This document shows, piece after piece, positions 26,616 to 34,987 of a DNA stretch of 64,000 bases. The stretch's first letter is position 1; the number at the start of each line of letters is the position of its first letter. Both the position numbers and the translations under genes were made by a program. A model generated the notes under the pieces. It made no database searches. It was not told where the DNA came from and saw only the letters and a program-made list of their open reading frames with translations. This DNA is from JBGZEX01 sp041846495 (GTDB lineage Bacteria > Bacteroidota > Bacteroidia > Bacteroidales > Marinifilaceae): assembly GCA_041846495.1 (NCBI GenBank), contig JBGZEX010000026.1:1-64000 (forward strand). Reading direction: 5' to 3'.

Positions 26616-27077
26616 CTATTTTAATTTAACAATAACTTTATTCGGCAATACTTTGACCACCACTATTCCCTCCCCCTCTTTTACATAACCGGAAACAGAC
26701 TCGCCCACGGCAATCGTATCCCCTATTCGAATCTTGCCCATAGGAGCCAACCGTCCCAATGCATATCCCTCATCTCCGGGTTTTATCCTAACATCCGTTC
26801 CTTCCACTTTGGAATCGATACGGGCACTCAACCCCATACGTTTCCATGTTTTGGTTTGAAGTACGTACCATGTGAGCAAACCTCCCGCAACGACCGTTCC
26901 TCCCAAAACGAGACTACCTCCGGAAAATCCGTAAGCGGAATAGGCCCAAAAAATCCCGACCGCAATAGCCACAAAACCTACAATGCCTGTAATCTGGGCC
27001 CCCGGGAAAACCAAAAATTCCAACATTAATAAAATCAGTCCTATCACAATGAGGACAATCAATGCCATCCATTCCAT
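26616..27077 (-). CDS. NfeD-family membrane protein
   Basis: This 153-aa protein has three to four hydrophobic segments in its first half (LIVLIVIGLILLMLEFLVF, ITGIVGFVAIAVGIFWAYS, GSLVLGGTVVAGGLLTWYVL) and a C-terminal OB-fold domain (about 85-150, KPGDEGYALGRLAPMGKIRI and VSGYVKEGEGIVVVKV). Short NfeD proteins like this one lack the ClpP-like protease domain and work with flotillins. Its stop codon lies 7 nt before the floA ATG. Confidence 0.9.
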   Translation of the reverse strand: MEWMALIVLIVIGLILLMLEFLVFPGAQITGIVGFVAIAVGIFWAYSAYGFSGGSLVLGGTVVAGGLLTWYVLQTKTWKRMGLSARIDSKVEGTDVRIKPGDEGYALGRLAPMGKIRIGDTIAVGESVSGYVKEGEGIVVVKVLPNKVIVKLK

Positions 27078-27193
27078 ATACCGATATTTAGGAGGGTAAA
27101 TATAAAAATAAAAAATGAAAACCCGGAGCCGATAGACAAAATAAAGTCAATTACTCGAATTCATCGAAACGGGAAAAAGAGCAAGCTGCGTTT

Positions 27194-27224
27194 TTTGAGA
27201 CATAAAAATTTTTAATTAGCTTTA
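27194..27224 (+). promoter_or_regulatory. Promoter of the triple-AAA+ gene
   Basis: TTTG (27194-27197) is 19 nt from TAGCTTTA (27217-27224), one mismatch in the -7 element. The transcript would start near 27228, past the first ATG at 27224, which argues for the next ATG at 27257. Confidence 0.55.
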
Positions 27225-27256
27225 TGGCAAATAACACGAACCTACGTACGAACGAC

Positions 27257-30200
27257 ATGGATAAAAATGACAATCATAAAGAGAAGCGAGACAATCGTAT
27301 CGAATTCAAGGGAATATATATCAGCAATAGTCCGACGGTAAACTATTTGGGTGCAAAAAATTACCGCACGCTGTGGAGCTCGGACGAACTCGAAAAATTA
27401 TATGTGGATGTGGAAGCCGAAAACGCCTCCGGACAAATAACCGAAGGCGTTATTAAAATAACAATTTCCGAAGCCGAGGCAAACGAAGTTTTGGCAATCG
27501 AATCGAAAATCGATTTTCATCCGGGACATTATATATACAATTTCGAACTGAAAGATTTAAAATCCAAACTGAAAGAAGGCATATATTTCATCAGTTTGAC
27601 CTATGGAGAAGCGAACTTCAAATCCGCTCCCATTCAGATATTGAACCCGGCACCTTCCACATCCGACTATATCGTCATCCATCAAATAAGCATCGACAGG
27701 GTGAGCGATGAAACGGAAGAGGAGAACAAAGGACGACAACATTCTTTCAAGGAATTGAAATCGGAGAAAACCAAAGACGTAAGAATATTTTTACTTGCGG
27801 AAAACAAAATCGACGGGAAGTGGATTTACGAATTCGATTTATTCGTCACCACCAATAGCGGACGTCCCGTCGTCAATCGCAGGATACGGGCAAATAATTT
27901 CGTCCAAGACAATACGGGGAAAAGCTATATATATTTCGGCTACGATATAGGTCAGGGAATGGAAAATTTATGGGAACGCGGCACCTATAATCTGTCCGTA
28001 TCTTTTTTGGACAAACCGTTCCTGATGCTCAGTTTCTGTCTTTCGGACAAAGATGTTCCCTATAGTTACGAAAAAGAAACCAATATATCCAGATCCATAA
28101 ATACCTGTAAAAACGAGTCTCCCGGCATCAAAGTCGCCAAGCAAAAGGAGGCGATATTGGACGAATTGTACCGGATGGTCGGCTTAAGAAAAGTGAAAGA
28201 CGAAATTACCCGTATGTGCGAATATGCGGAATTCATCAAACTCCGCAGGGAAAACGGCTTCGACGACAGTTTCCCGAGTATGAACATGCTGTTCACGGGA
28301 AGTCCCGGAACGGGGAAAAATACGGTTGCCCGGATGATAGGTGAAATTTTTTTCAGCCTGGGTTTATTGACCGACGGACGGGTGTTCCAATTCGAACGGA
28401 AGGATTTGGTTATAGACGGACAGGCGGTAGAGGAAAAATTGGTACGGCAGGCTTTTATCAAAAGTACGGGAGGAGTACTTTTCATCAACGATGCCGGAGA
28501 TTTATGGCAACCCAATAATCCGGAAGACAGAGGTATATGGGCTCTAAAGGCAATCATCCGTATAACCGCTACGGAACCTTCGAACCGGATAGTTATTCTT
28601 GCAGACAATCATAACGAGATTTCCGCCCTCATCGAATCCATTCCCGATTTGGCGGAAACATTCCCCCGGCATCTTTATTTCGAGGATTATACGGCGGAAG
28701 AACTCATGGAAATAGCCCGTAACAAATCCAAGAATATGGATTTCAGATTCAGTCCGGGAGCCGAAGAAAAATTTCAAAAACTCATCAATAAAAAATGGGC
28801 ATCCAAGGAAATAGATTTTACGAACGGACGCTTCATAGACGAAGAATTCGACGCAATCGCCCTACGCATGTCCAAACGGCTGATGAGCAATAAAAGCAGC
28901 AATTATAAAAAAGAAGATTTAATGCTGATAACGGAAGAAGACATCGAGTTGGACGAACCGGAATTCCCGGACAAATCGTTTTCTTTCGAAGGCATCGTAG
29001 GACGCAGCGCCCTTAAAAAAAGCCTTATGCATCATCTCAACTACATCTATTTTATCCGGGAGCGTCAAAAACAAGGCTTTGCCGACGAAATGCCCCCTCT
29101 CCACACCATATTCACCGGAAATCCGGGTACGGGAAAAATGACCATTGCCCGCATGCTGACCCCTATTCTTCTGGGACTGGATATCTTAAGGAATTCCAAT
29201 ATAAGCGTACAAAATGGCAAAATATTATCCGGGGATATCGGCATGTCTCCGGAACAGGCTGCAGGTTATATACTGAATGCCGCCGAGGGGGGAATGCTCT
29301 ATATCAACAACATCGTATCCATGTTCGACACCTTGTCCGGAGCGAAAATACTGGAACTCATCATCAATGCCCTTTCATCGGGCAATATAAGGCAGACCGT
29401 TATGGTCGTATCCGATACAAAAGAAACCATAGACGATACGGTTAAAAAAATCCCGTTCTTAAATACATTTTTCGCATACCGCTTCGATTTCAGAGATTAT
29501 ACCGAAACGGAACTATTCGAAATCGCCGTCAAGAAATTCAAAGACAACAATTATACGCTCGACAAAAATGCCGCCGAAAAATTAAAACATCAAATCGAAC
29601 GCCTGTATTCGGAAAAACACAAAAAAGTAGGCAACACCCTTATGATTGAAAAAATCGTAAATCTGACCATCCACAATCTCTCGGAACGTACGATGGATAT
29701 CCGCAAACAACGCTCTTTGAGCCGGGAGGAGATAACCATGCTCAAGGCCGAAGACATCCCTTCGGACAATAAAGAAATCGTCGGCATATACAAGGACGAT
29801 TTCGACGATACGGAAATCGACGCCGCTCTGGAAGACTTGAACAGGATTATCGGCCAGGAAGGTATAAAAAAACAAATCCGGGATTTCGTCCAATTGGCAA
29901 AACATTATAATTCCGAGGGCATAAAACTCAATTCCAAGCTATCTCTTCAATGGAGCCTCATCGGAAATTCCGGATTCGAAAAAGGAGAATTCGTACACAT
30001 CATAAGCAAGCTCTATAAAGCGATGGGAATAACCGACAAAGACACGGTCTACCATTTTAAAGCGGACCATCTCATCGGACAGGCCGAAGAAGACGCCCAA
30101 AAGATCATCGGACAGGCTTTGGAAAAATCCAACGGAGGCATTTTGCTTTTCGACGAAGACTCTCCCCGGCTCTACAATGCGGACAATTTCAAGGAAAGGG

Positions 30201-30664
30201 TCCATGCCATGCTGATAAATCAAATGGCCATACATCCGGGAGCTTATATGGTGGTATATGCCAAATCCGATGCGGAAGACCGTACGAGCCCATACGAAAC
30301 GAAATCTGAAAATGCGGCCAATAGCGTAAACGTACTCGTATTCGAAGATTACGACCGGGAAGAATTAATGGATATCCTCAAACAAAAACTCGATAAAGAG
30401 AATATGGTAATGACAAAAACGGCTAAAGCGTATATGGCCGAATTCATCTCCCTTTTATTCCTGAACCGGGAAAGGATTTCATCGAGTTACCGGATTTTAA
30501 ACATGATCACGGACATAATCATCCGGAACTGCATACAACGCCATGCCCGGAATAAAATATCCGCAAAAAACAAGTTATCCGTATATAAAACCGACGTAAA
30601 GGAATTCGACGAAGATTTCATCGTAAAAAATATAAATGAACGCAAACGGATCGGCTTCGTATAA
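27257..30664 (+). CDS. Protein with three degenerate CbxX-like AAA+ modules
   Basis: The frame opens at 27224 (1,146 aa); the ATG at 27257 (M12) is preferred because a promoter overlaps the first. Numbering here is from 27224. Residues 25-275 look like two beta-sandwich domains. Three AAA+ modules of the CbxX/SpoVK kind follow (about 310-560, 585-840, 868-1125). Walker A is GSPGTGKNT (359-367), GNPGTGKMT (632-640) and, broken, GNSGFEKGE (914-922). Walker B is FIND (420-423), YINN (693-696) and, intact, LFDE (975-978). No module has both. No signal peptide is seen, so it is cytoplasmic. It stands alone between nfeD-floA and the que genes. Function unknown. Confidence 0.85.
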   Translation: MDKNDNHKEKRDNRIEFKGIYISNSPTVNYLGAKNYRTLWSSDELEKLYVDVEAENASGQITEGVIKITISEAEANEVLAIESKIDFHPGHYIYNFELKDLKSKLKEGIYFISLTYGEANFKSAPIQILNPAPSTSDYIVIHQISIDRVSDETEEENKGRQHSFKELKSEKTKDVRIFLLAENKIDGKWIYEFDLFVTTNSGRPVVNRRIRANNFVQDNTGKSYIYFGYDIGQGMENLWERGTYNLSVSFLDKPFLMLSFCLSDKDVPYSYEKETNISRSINTCKNESPGIKVAKQKEAILDELYRMVGLRKVKDEITRMCEYAEFIKLRRENGFDDSFPSMNMLFTGSPGTGKNTVARMIGEIFFSLGLLTDGRVFQFERKDLVIDGQAVEEKLVRQAFIKSTGGVLFINDAGDLWQPNNPEDRGIWALKAIIRITATEPSNRIVILADNHNEISALIESIPDLAETFPRHLYFEDYTAEELMEIARNKSKNMDFRFSPGAEEKFQKLINKKWASKEIDFTNGRFIDEEFDAIALRMSKRLMSNKSSNYKKEDLMLITEEDIELDEPEFPDKSFSFEGIVGRSALKKSLMHHLNYIYFIRERQKQGFADEMPPLHTIFTGNPGTGKMTIARMLTPILLGLDILRNSNISVQNGKILSGDIGMSPEQAAGYILNAAEGGMLYINNIVSMFDTLSGAKILELIINALSSGNIRQTVMVVSDTKETIDDTVKKIPFLNTFFAYRFDFRDYTETELFEIAVKKFKDNNYTLDKNAAEKLKHQIERLYSEKHKKVGNTLMIEKIVNLTIHNLSERTMDIRKQRSLSREEITMLKAEDIPSDNKEIVGIYKDDFDDTEIDAALEDLNRIIGQEGIKKQIRDFVQLAKHYNSEGIKLNSKLSLQWSLIGNSGFEKGEFVHIISKLYKAMGITDKDTVYHFKADHLIGQAEEDAQKIIGQALEKSNGGILLFDEDSPRLYNADNFKERVHAMLINQMAIHPGAYMVVYAKSDAEDRTSPYETKSENAANSVNVLVFEDYDREELMDILKQKLDKENMVMTKTAKAYMAEFISLLFLNRERISSSYRILNMITDIIIRNCIQRHARNKISAKNKLSVYKTDVKEFDEDFIVKNINERKRIGFV

Positions 30665-30675
30665 TTCCGTTCGTG

Positions 30676-31488
30676 TCACACGCCTTCCGAAGCCGAGAAT
30701 AAGCGCAAGTGGAGCCTATCGCAAAAACGCCACCCGTGCCGGATACATACCTCGAGGGTGGCCCTTGCGTTCCGTTCCAACTCTCTTATATCGCCCCCCA
30801 AAGGCATAAGCAATATATCCGTAGTTTCCCAACCGTTCAAGCGGGAAAGGACGGATTCGATTTCGGTTTCGTCTTCCGGAGAAGAAAATACGAACTTCAG
30901 CTGCATATCCTTGGAGGGATTTTCCTTGGCCGTATCAATAAAAGACTGCAAAACGGGAATATTCACACGTATGAGGTCATCTCCCGGATGGCAGGAAGAA
31001 ACGGAAGACGCCAATTTCGGAGACAGGCTGTAAAAATCCGCATAATCCGCAAGAGGGGCGGAAAAAAGAGTTCCGTTCGTTTCCAATGTAATATGAAAAT
31101 TTCCTTTTTCCTTAATAAGCCGGCACAAAAGAATTAAAGCATCTGCCTGCAATAAAGGTTCTCCTCCGGTTATAACGACATGGCGTATATTCGAAGCATT
31201 TACGGATACGATATCCGCTATTTCCGCCTCCTGCAAGGCATAAACCCCTTCCGTAGAGTAAGATGCGGAAAGGGTATCGCACGGCAGATCCTTTCCTCCG
31301 AGTTTTTTCCACATACAATGGAGGTTACATCCTGCGAGCCGAATGAAAAGCGAGGGAATCCCCGCTAACTTCCCCTCTCCCTGTACGGTTCCGGCAAAAC
31401 GGAATCCCGTATTCGGAGATGCGGCAAGAGGATATCCCTTCCCGTCCCTAACAATGGGGAATATCCCTTCTTTCGCCAATAATATCAT
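30676..31488 (-). CDS. queE: 7-carboxy-7-deazaguanine synthase QueE
   Basis: This 270-aa radical SAM enzyme turns 6-carboxytetrahydropterin into 7-carboxy-7-deazaguanine in queuosine synthesis. It has GTVQGEGKLAGIPSLFIRLA and the cluster cysteines C54, C58 and C70 (AGCNLHC and then LPCDT), which is a CX3CX11C pattern and not the classic CX3CX2C of radical SAM proteins. VVITGGEPLLQ (about 109-119) and LETNGTL follow. Its ATG overlaps the queD stop by 4 nt. It is the last gene of the pepE-queC-queD-queE operon and converges on the AAA+ gene with an 11-nt gap. Confidence 0.93.
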   Translation of the reverse strand: MILLAKEGIFPIVRDGKGYPLAASPNTGFRFAGTVQGEGKLAGIPSLFIRLAGCNLHCMWKKLGGKDLPCDTLSASYSTEGVYALQEAEIADIVSVNASNIRHVVITGGEPLLQADALILLCRLIKEKGNFHITLETNGTLFSAPLADYADFYSLSPKLASSVSSCHPGDDLIRVNIPVLQSFIDTAKENPSKDMQLKFVFSSPEDETEIESVLSRLNGWETTDILLMPLGGDIRELERNARATLEVCIRHGWRFCDRLHLRLFSASEGV

Positions 31489-32027
31489 TGCTCAACACAT
31501 AAATCCTTCCACCAATCTCCCTCCCATTCGGAGGTTATATCGGGTGAAAAATCGAAGTCCGCCAAGGCAAAATCCGCTAAAGCGAGATCCGCTCTAAAAG
31601 CCTCCGCATAACCCGTAGCGGTTTCGTGTACTCTTACCGAAGACACGCGCACCTGCCCTTCCCCATTCCGGAACTTCATTCCTCCGACAATTTTATCGAG
31701 GACATATAAAAACATCAAAGCATAGCCTTCTGCCGAAGGGGATAAGGGAATTTCCACAACCCGGCGATTATATTTCCGCACAAAATCTTTAAATTCCCCG
31801 GGTTCTCCTCTCCAAAGGGAATAAGAATGGTCGAATCCGTCTATAAACTCTTTAATCCGGGACATCAAAGCAAAATCCATCACCATATATCCTCTGTCCA
31901 AAACATCGGATTCGACGAATACCTCCACGACATAGGAATGTCCGTGTATATTTTCCCGGCACCGCACGGAAGTACAATTTCGCACGATATGCGCACCTTC
32001 GAAACGGAAAAGTTTACGTATAATCAT
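31485..32027 (-). CDS. queD: 6-carboxytetrahydropterin synthase QueD-like
   Basis: This 180-aa protein is a PTPS-fold enzyme that makes 6-carboxy-5,6,7,8-tetrahydropterin from dihydroneopterin triphosphate. Zinc-ligand histidines are in FEGAH (about 9-13) and HGHSY (about 28-32), the Cys region is VRCRENIHG, and DHSY (about 66-69) holds a further conserved His. It is longer than the usual 120-140 residues because of a C-terminal extension. It starts one base after queC stops and overlaps queE by 4 nt. Confidence 0.92.
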   Translation of the reverse strand: MIIRKLFRFEGAHIVRNCTSVRCRENIHGHSYVVEVFVESDVLDRGYMVMDFALMSRIKEFIDGFDHSYSLWRGEPGEFKDFVRKYNRRVVEIPLSPSAEGYALMFLYVLDKIVGGMKFRNGEGQVRVSSVRVHETATGYAEAFRADLALADFALADFDFSPDITSEWEGDWWKDLCVEQ

Positions 32028-32028
32028 C

Positions 32029-32700
32029 TTACTTTATCAAAGGGTCCTCTATACCCGCTTCCCGGAATGCCCGGGCTCTCAGCCGGCAACTTTCACATCG
32101 TCCGCAAGGCAGGGAATCTCCTTTATAGCAGGACCATGTATCGGCATAATCCACTCCGAGCGCCATCCCCAACAAAATCTCTTCGGACTTTTTCATACTC
32201 ATAAACGGAGTATGGATACGTATGTGTTTCCCCTTTTCCGCTCCGAGCACCGTTCCCATATTGATGGCTTTTTCCATAGAAGCGATGAACTCCCGGCGAC
32301 AATCCACATAACCGGAGTAATCGACCTCGCTCACGCCTATGTATATATCCCGGATACCGGCGGCATCGGCATAGGAAGCGGCCACGGAAAGGAAGACCAT
32401 ATTCCGGGCCGGCACATAAGTATTCGGAATACTCGTTCCTTCTATCAAAGAATCGTCGAGAGCCGTTTCCTCGTGCACAAGGGAACTGCTTCCCCAATCG
32501 TTAAGCATAAGCTCCACGAGCTTATGTTCTTCGACTTTTGCTTTCGACGCTATTTTCCGGGCGGCCTCGATTTCTTTTATATGGCGCTGTCCGTATATGA
32601 AGGTCAAGGCATATATTCGGTTGAAACCATCTGCTTTGGCTTTATACAAAGCCGTAGTCGAATCGAGGCCGCCGGAAAGCAAAACAATGGCTTTACCCAT
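32029..32700 (-). CDS. queC: 7-cyano-7-deazaguanine synthase QueC
   Basis: This 223-aa enzyme converts 7-carboxy-7-deazaguanine and ammonia to preQ0 with ATP. It has the PP-loop LLSGGLDSTTALYKA (about 7-21), FIYGQRHIKEIEAA, and the C-terminal zinc site SCYKGDSLPCGRCESCR (about 191-207). It follows pepE by 4 nt and precedes queD by one base. With queD and queE it gives the full GTP-derived route to preQ0 except GTP cyclohydrolase; the later steps (queF, tgt) are not in the window. Confidence 0.95.
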   Translation of the reverse strand: MGKAIVLLSGGLDSTTALYKAKADGFNRIYALTFIYGQRHIKEIEAARKIASKAKVEEHKLVELMLNDWGSSSLVHEETALDDSLIEGTSIPNTYVPARNMVFLSVAASYADAAGIRDIYIGVSEVDYSGYVDCRREFIASMEKAINMGTVLGAEKGKHIRIHTPFMSMKKSEEILLGMALGVDYADTWSCYKGDSLPCGRCESCRLRARAFREAGIEDPLIK

Positions 32701-32704
32701 ATTC

Positions 32705-33415
32705 TCAAACTTTCAATAAAAAGGAAAAGTCCGATTCGGAAGTCAATTCCCGGGGAGTTTCCCCGTATTTGAATATACGTGCAGGACGTTTGCCCACAAG
32801 TTTCAGACTGTCACCCTCATATAAAAACATCGTAGCCTCCCGTAATCCGACTACATAAACCTCCTTATTCACACAAATGAATTCGTTTATGCGGTCTTCC
32901 CGGGTTTCTCCCCCATGATTTTCCGGATGGGAATCCAGATAATGGGGATTGATTTGAAAGGGTATCAATCCGAGGGTATTGAAATTCCGGGGCTCTATAA
33001 TGGGCATGTCATTCGTGGTTCTAAGCGTAGGACAAGCCACATTGGAGCCCGCACTCCAACCGATATAAGGTGTACCTTTCCGCACTTTTTCACGTACGGC
33101 CTCCATAATCCCGTTATCCTGCATCATTTTGACGAGTTGCCATGTATTGCCTCCGCCTACGACGATGGCTTCGGCCTCCTCTACGGCTTTTACGGGATTT
33201 GAAAAACGATGGATACCGGTCACCTTATGCCCGACTTCCTTAAAACGCATATTCACCTTCTCCTCGTATGCGTCGAATGAAAAAGTGACCCCCGCATAGG
33301 GAATAAACAGTGCATTGACCGGTTTTTCACCCAAAAAATCTCCGATATTTCCTTTCACATAATCTAAATAGGGCTCTCCCGGATTCGTCGAATTACTTAT
33401 TAATAATAGTCTCAT
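32705..33415 (-). CDS. pepE: Dipeptidase E (peptidase S51)
   Basis: This 236-aa cytoplasmic serine peptidase cuts dipeptides with N-terminal aspartate. Seen are GGGNTWQLVKMM (about 92-103), the nucleophile motif GWSAGSNVACPT (about 123-134, Ser within SAGS) and PHYLDSHPENHGG with the acidic/His residues. It is the first gene of the queuosine operon, 4 nt from queC, under its own promoter (33464-33496). The reason for the pairing with que genes is not evident. Confidence 0.93.
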   Translation of the reverse strand: MRLLLISNSTNPGEPYLDYVKGNIGDFLGEKPVNALFIPYAGVTFSFDAYEEKVNMRFKEVGHKVTGIHRFSNPVKAVEEAEAIVVGGGNTWQLVKMMQDNGIMEAVREKVRKGTPYIGWSAGSNVACPTLRTTNDMPIIEPRNFNTLGLIPFQINPHYLDSHPENHGGETREDRINEFICVNKEVYVVGLREATMFLYEGDSLKLVGKRPARIFKYGETPRELTSESDFSFLLKV

Positions 33416-33463
33416 CTTATTAAAATTTATTGGTAATCTGATAATACAAAACCTCCGTTTCTA

Positions 33464-33496
33464 CAAAAATACTATTTTTTATATCTCTCCCCCAAA
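33464..33496 (-). promoter_or_regulatory. Promoter of pepE-queC-queD-queE
   Basis: On the minus strand TTTG (33496-33493) is 21 nt from TATTTTTG (33471-33464), a full consensus match. The start would be near 33460, about 45 nt before pepE. It separates this operon from the SusC/SusD genes. Confidence 0.7.
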
Positions 33497-33499
33497 TAT

Positions 33500-33521
33500 C
33501 TTCCCGAAATATTCGGGGAAG
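33500..33521 (-). terminator. Possible terminator after the SusD gene
   Basis: CTTCCCGAA (33500-33508) can pair with TTCGGGGAAG (33512-33521) with one bulged G and a very short loop. It lies about 31 nt past the SusD stop codon. There is no good T-run on the minus strand, so this is a weak call. Confidence 0.35.
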
Positions 33522-33552
33522 GGCAACGAAGGCTTTATCGTAACGAACCGTA

Positions 33553-34983
33553 TTATCGATTATAAACCGGCAAATCGGGATTAAAATTGAGGATTTCCCG
33601 ATTAACGGGGAAAATATATCTTATATCGGCCGGCGGCAATGTATAAATATTTCCGTCAACCTTGTGCACGACCGTTTTCTTGAATTTTTCCTCCCTATTC
33701 AAACGCTTCAAATCGAACAAACGGAAACCTCCCTTCATTGCAAATTCAAGCCTTCTCTCTTCCAAAACTCCCAAAAGCACATCCTCCCGGGAACTTATGG
33801 CCATTGGGGTGTAATTCTTAACCCTGTTTGCCCTGACTTTATTCAATAAATCCATTGCCCTTTCCTTCGTCCCCACACGGGCTTCGCATTCCGCTGCAAT
33901 CAGATAATTCTCTACGGAAGTAAAACCCACATTGAGATCGGCATAGAAAACATAGGCGCATTCTCCGGGGAACTCATCTTTCCGTCCCAGATTCACGGAA
34001 TCTTCCGCATAGAAAAACTCCTTCCTCAAGTCCGTCTGTCCGGGAACAAGACGTTTCTTAAACAAATCCCTCATCTCATCGCTCAACATCACTTCGCCTT
34101 GTATGAATCCGTCGAAGAATTTCAGGTAATTTGCCTCCGGATGATTCACATCCGGATAATGAACGGACTTATTGCCAAGTAAATGCACCCTCCCCCAGGT
34201 AACTCCTTCGCGTTTTTCATAATCGTTTAAATTCAACAATACATCATTGGATTTCAATGCTTTATTTGCAAATACAAGAGCTTTTTCGTAATTCCCCATA
34301 TATAAATAAAGACGGGCATAAAAAGAATTGATTGCCGCCCTGTCCGGATGCGTCCTGTTGGGAACGACTTCGGAAAGACCGGCTTCGGCTTCGGTCAAAT
34401 CCGAAATGATAAACTCATATACCTCTTTAACGGAATTCCGTACGTATTTTTTATTTATACTCGCCTCTTTTATATAGGGTATTCCCAAGTCTTTATCAGC
34501 CGTTAAGGGATTATAGTGTTTCCCATAGAGGTTTACCAATATAAAATACTCGTATGCCCGGGCAAATAAGGCTTCCGATTTTATTCTGAGTTTTTGCCGG
34601 TCGTCTTCCCCTTCGGAATCCATCACCTCATCAATCACCGTATTATATGTAAACAATCTGCCGTAGGCATTATTCCATATATTGTCATTGGTTCCGTCGG
34701 TATAAATTTGTCCCGGTTGAAAAGAGAAGATATTCCGGATAGCATCGCTTTTATTCAAGAAAATATAATTCGATGCGGTTTCTTCCTTTCCCAACAATTT
34801 TACATCGTCGGAAAAATATACCACCTCTTCTCCTTGAATATTCAACAGAGATTGAGCATTCAGCAGTTTTTCGTAATCTTCACACCTGCCCGGGATCGTC
34901 AATCCTTTGGGTTTATTATCTAAAAAATCGCATCCGAGCACCAGTAAAGCCATGCTCATCACCGTATACATATTAACTTTCAT
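33553..34983 (-). CDS. SusD/RagB-family outer-membrane lipoprotein
   Basis: This 476-aa protein is the ligand-capturing lid of a SusC/SusD transporter. It has a lipoprotein signal with lipobox LVLGC (Cys 18), the RagB/SusD N-terminal region and TPR-like helices (AINSFYARLYLYMGNYEKALVFA, AECEARVGTKERAMDLLNKV) and the C-terminal EERRLEFAMKGGFRLFDLKR, FPVNREILNFNPDL motifs. It starts 4 nt after the SusC gene. No glycoside hydrolase or other enzyme gene follows, so the substrate is not indicated; the next gene, pepE, has its own promoter. Confidence 0.94.
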   Translation of the reverse strand: MKVNMYTVMSMALLVLGCDFLDNKPKGLTIPGRCEDYEKLLNAQSLLNIQGEEVVYFSDDVKLLGKEETASNYIFLNKSDAIRNIFSFQPGQIYTDGTNDNIWNNAYGRLFTYNTVIDEVMDSEGEDDRQKLRIKSEALFARAYEYFILVNLYGKHYNPLTADKDLGIPYIKEASINKKYVRNSVKEVYEFIISDLTEAEAGLSEVVPNRTHPDRAAINSFYARLYLYMGNYEKALVFANKALKSNDVLLNLNDYEKREGVTWGRVHLLGNKSVHYPDVNHPEANYLKFFDGFIQGEVMLSDEMRDLFKKRLVPGQTDLRKEFFYAEDSVNLGRKDEFPGECAYVFYADLNVGFTSVENYLIAAECEARVGTKERAMDLLNKVRANRVKNYTPMAISSREDVLLGVLEERRLEFAMKGGFRLFDLKRLNREEKFKKTVVHKVDGNIYTLPPADIRYIFPVNREILNFNPDLPVYNR

Positions 34984-34987
34984 CGTA

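Noticed and set aside
27224..30664. The triple AAA+ gene as part of an anti-phage system
   Set aside because: No nuclease, membrane effector, reverse transcriptase or other defence partner lies next to it; its neighbours are housekeeping genes.
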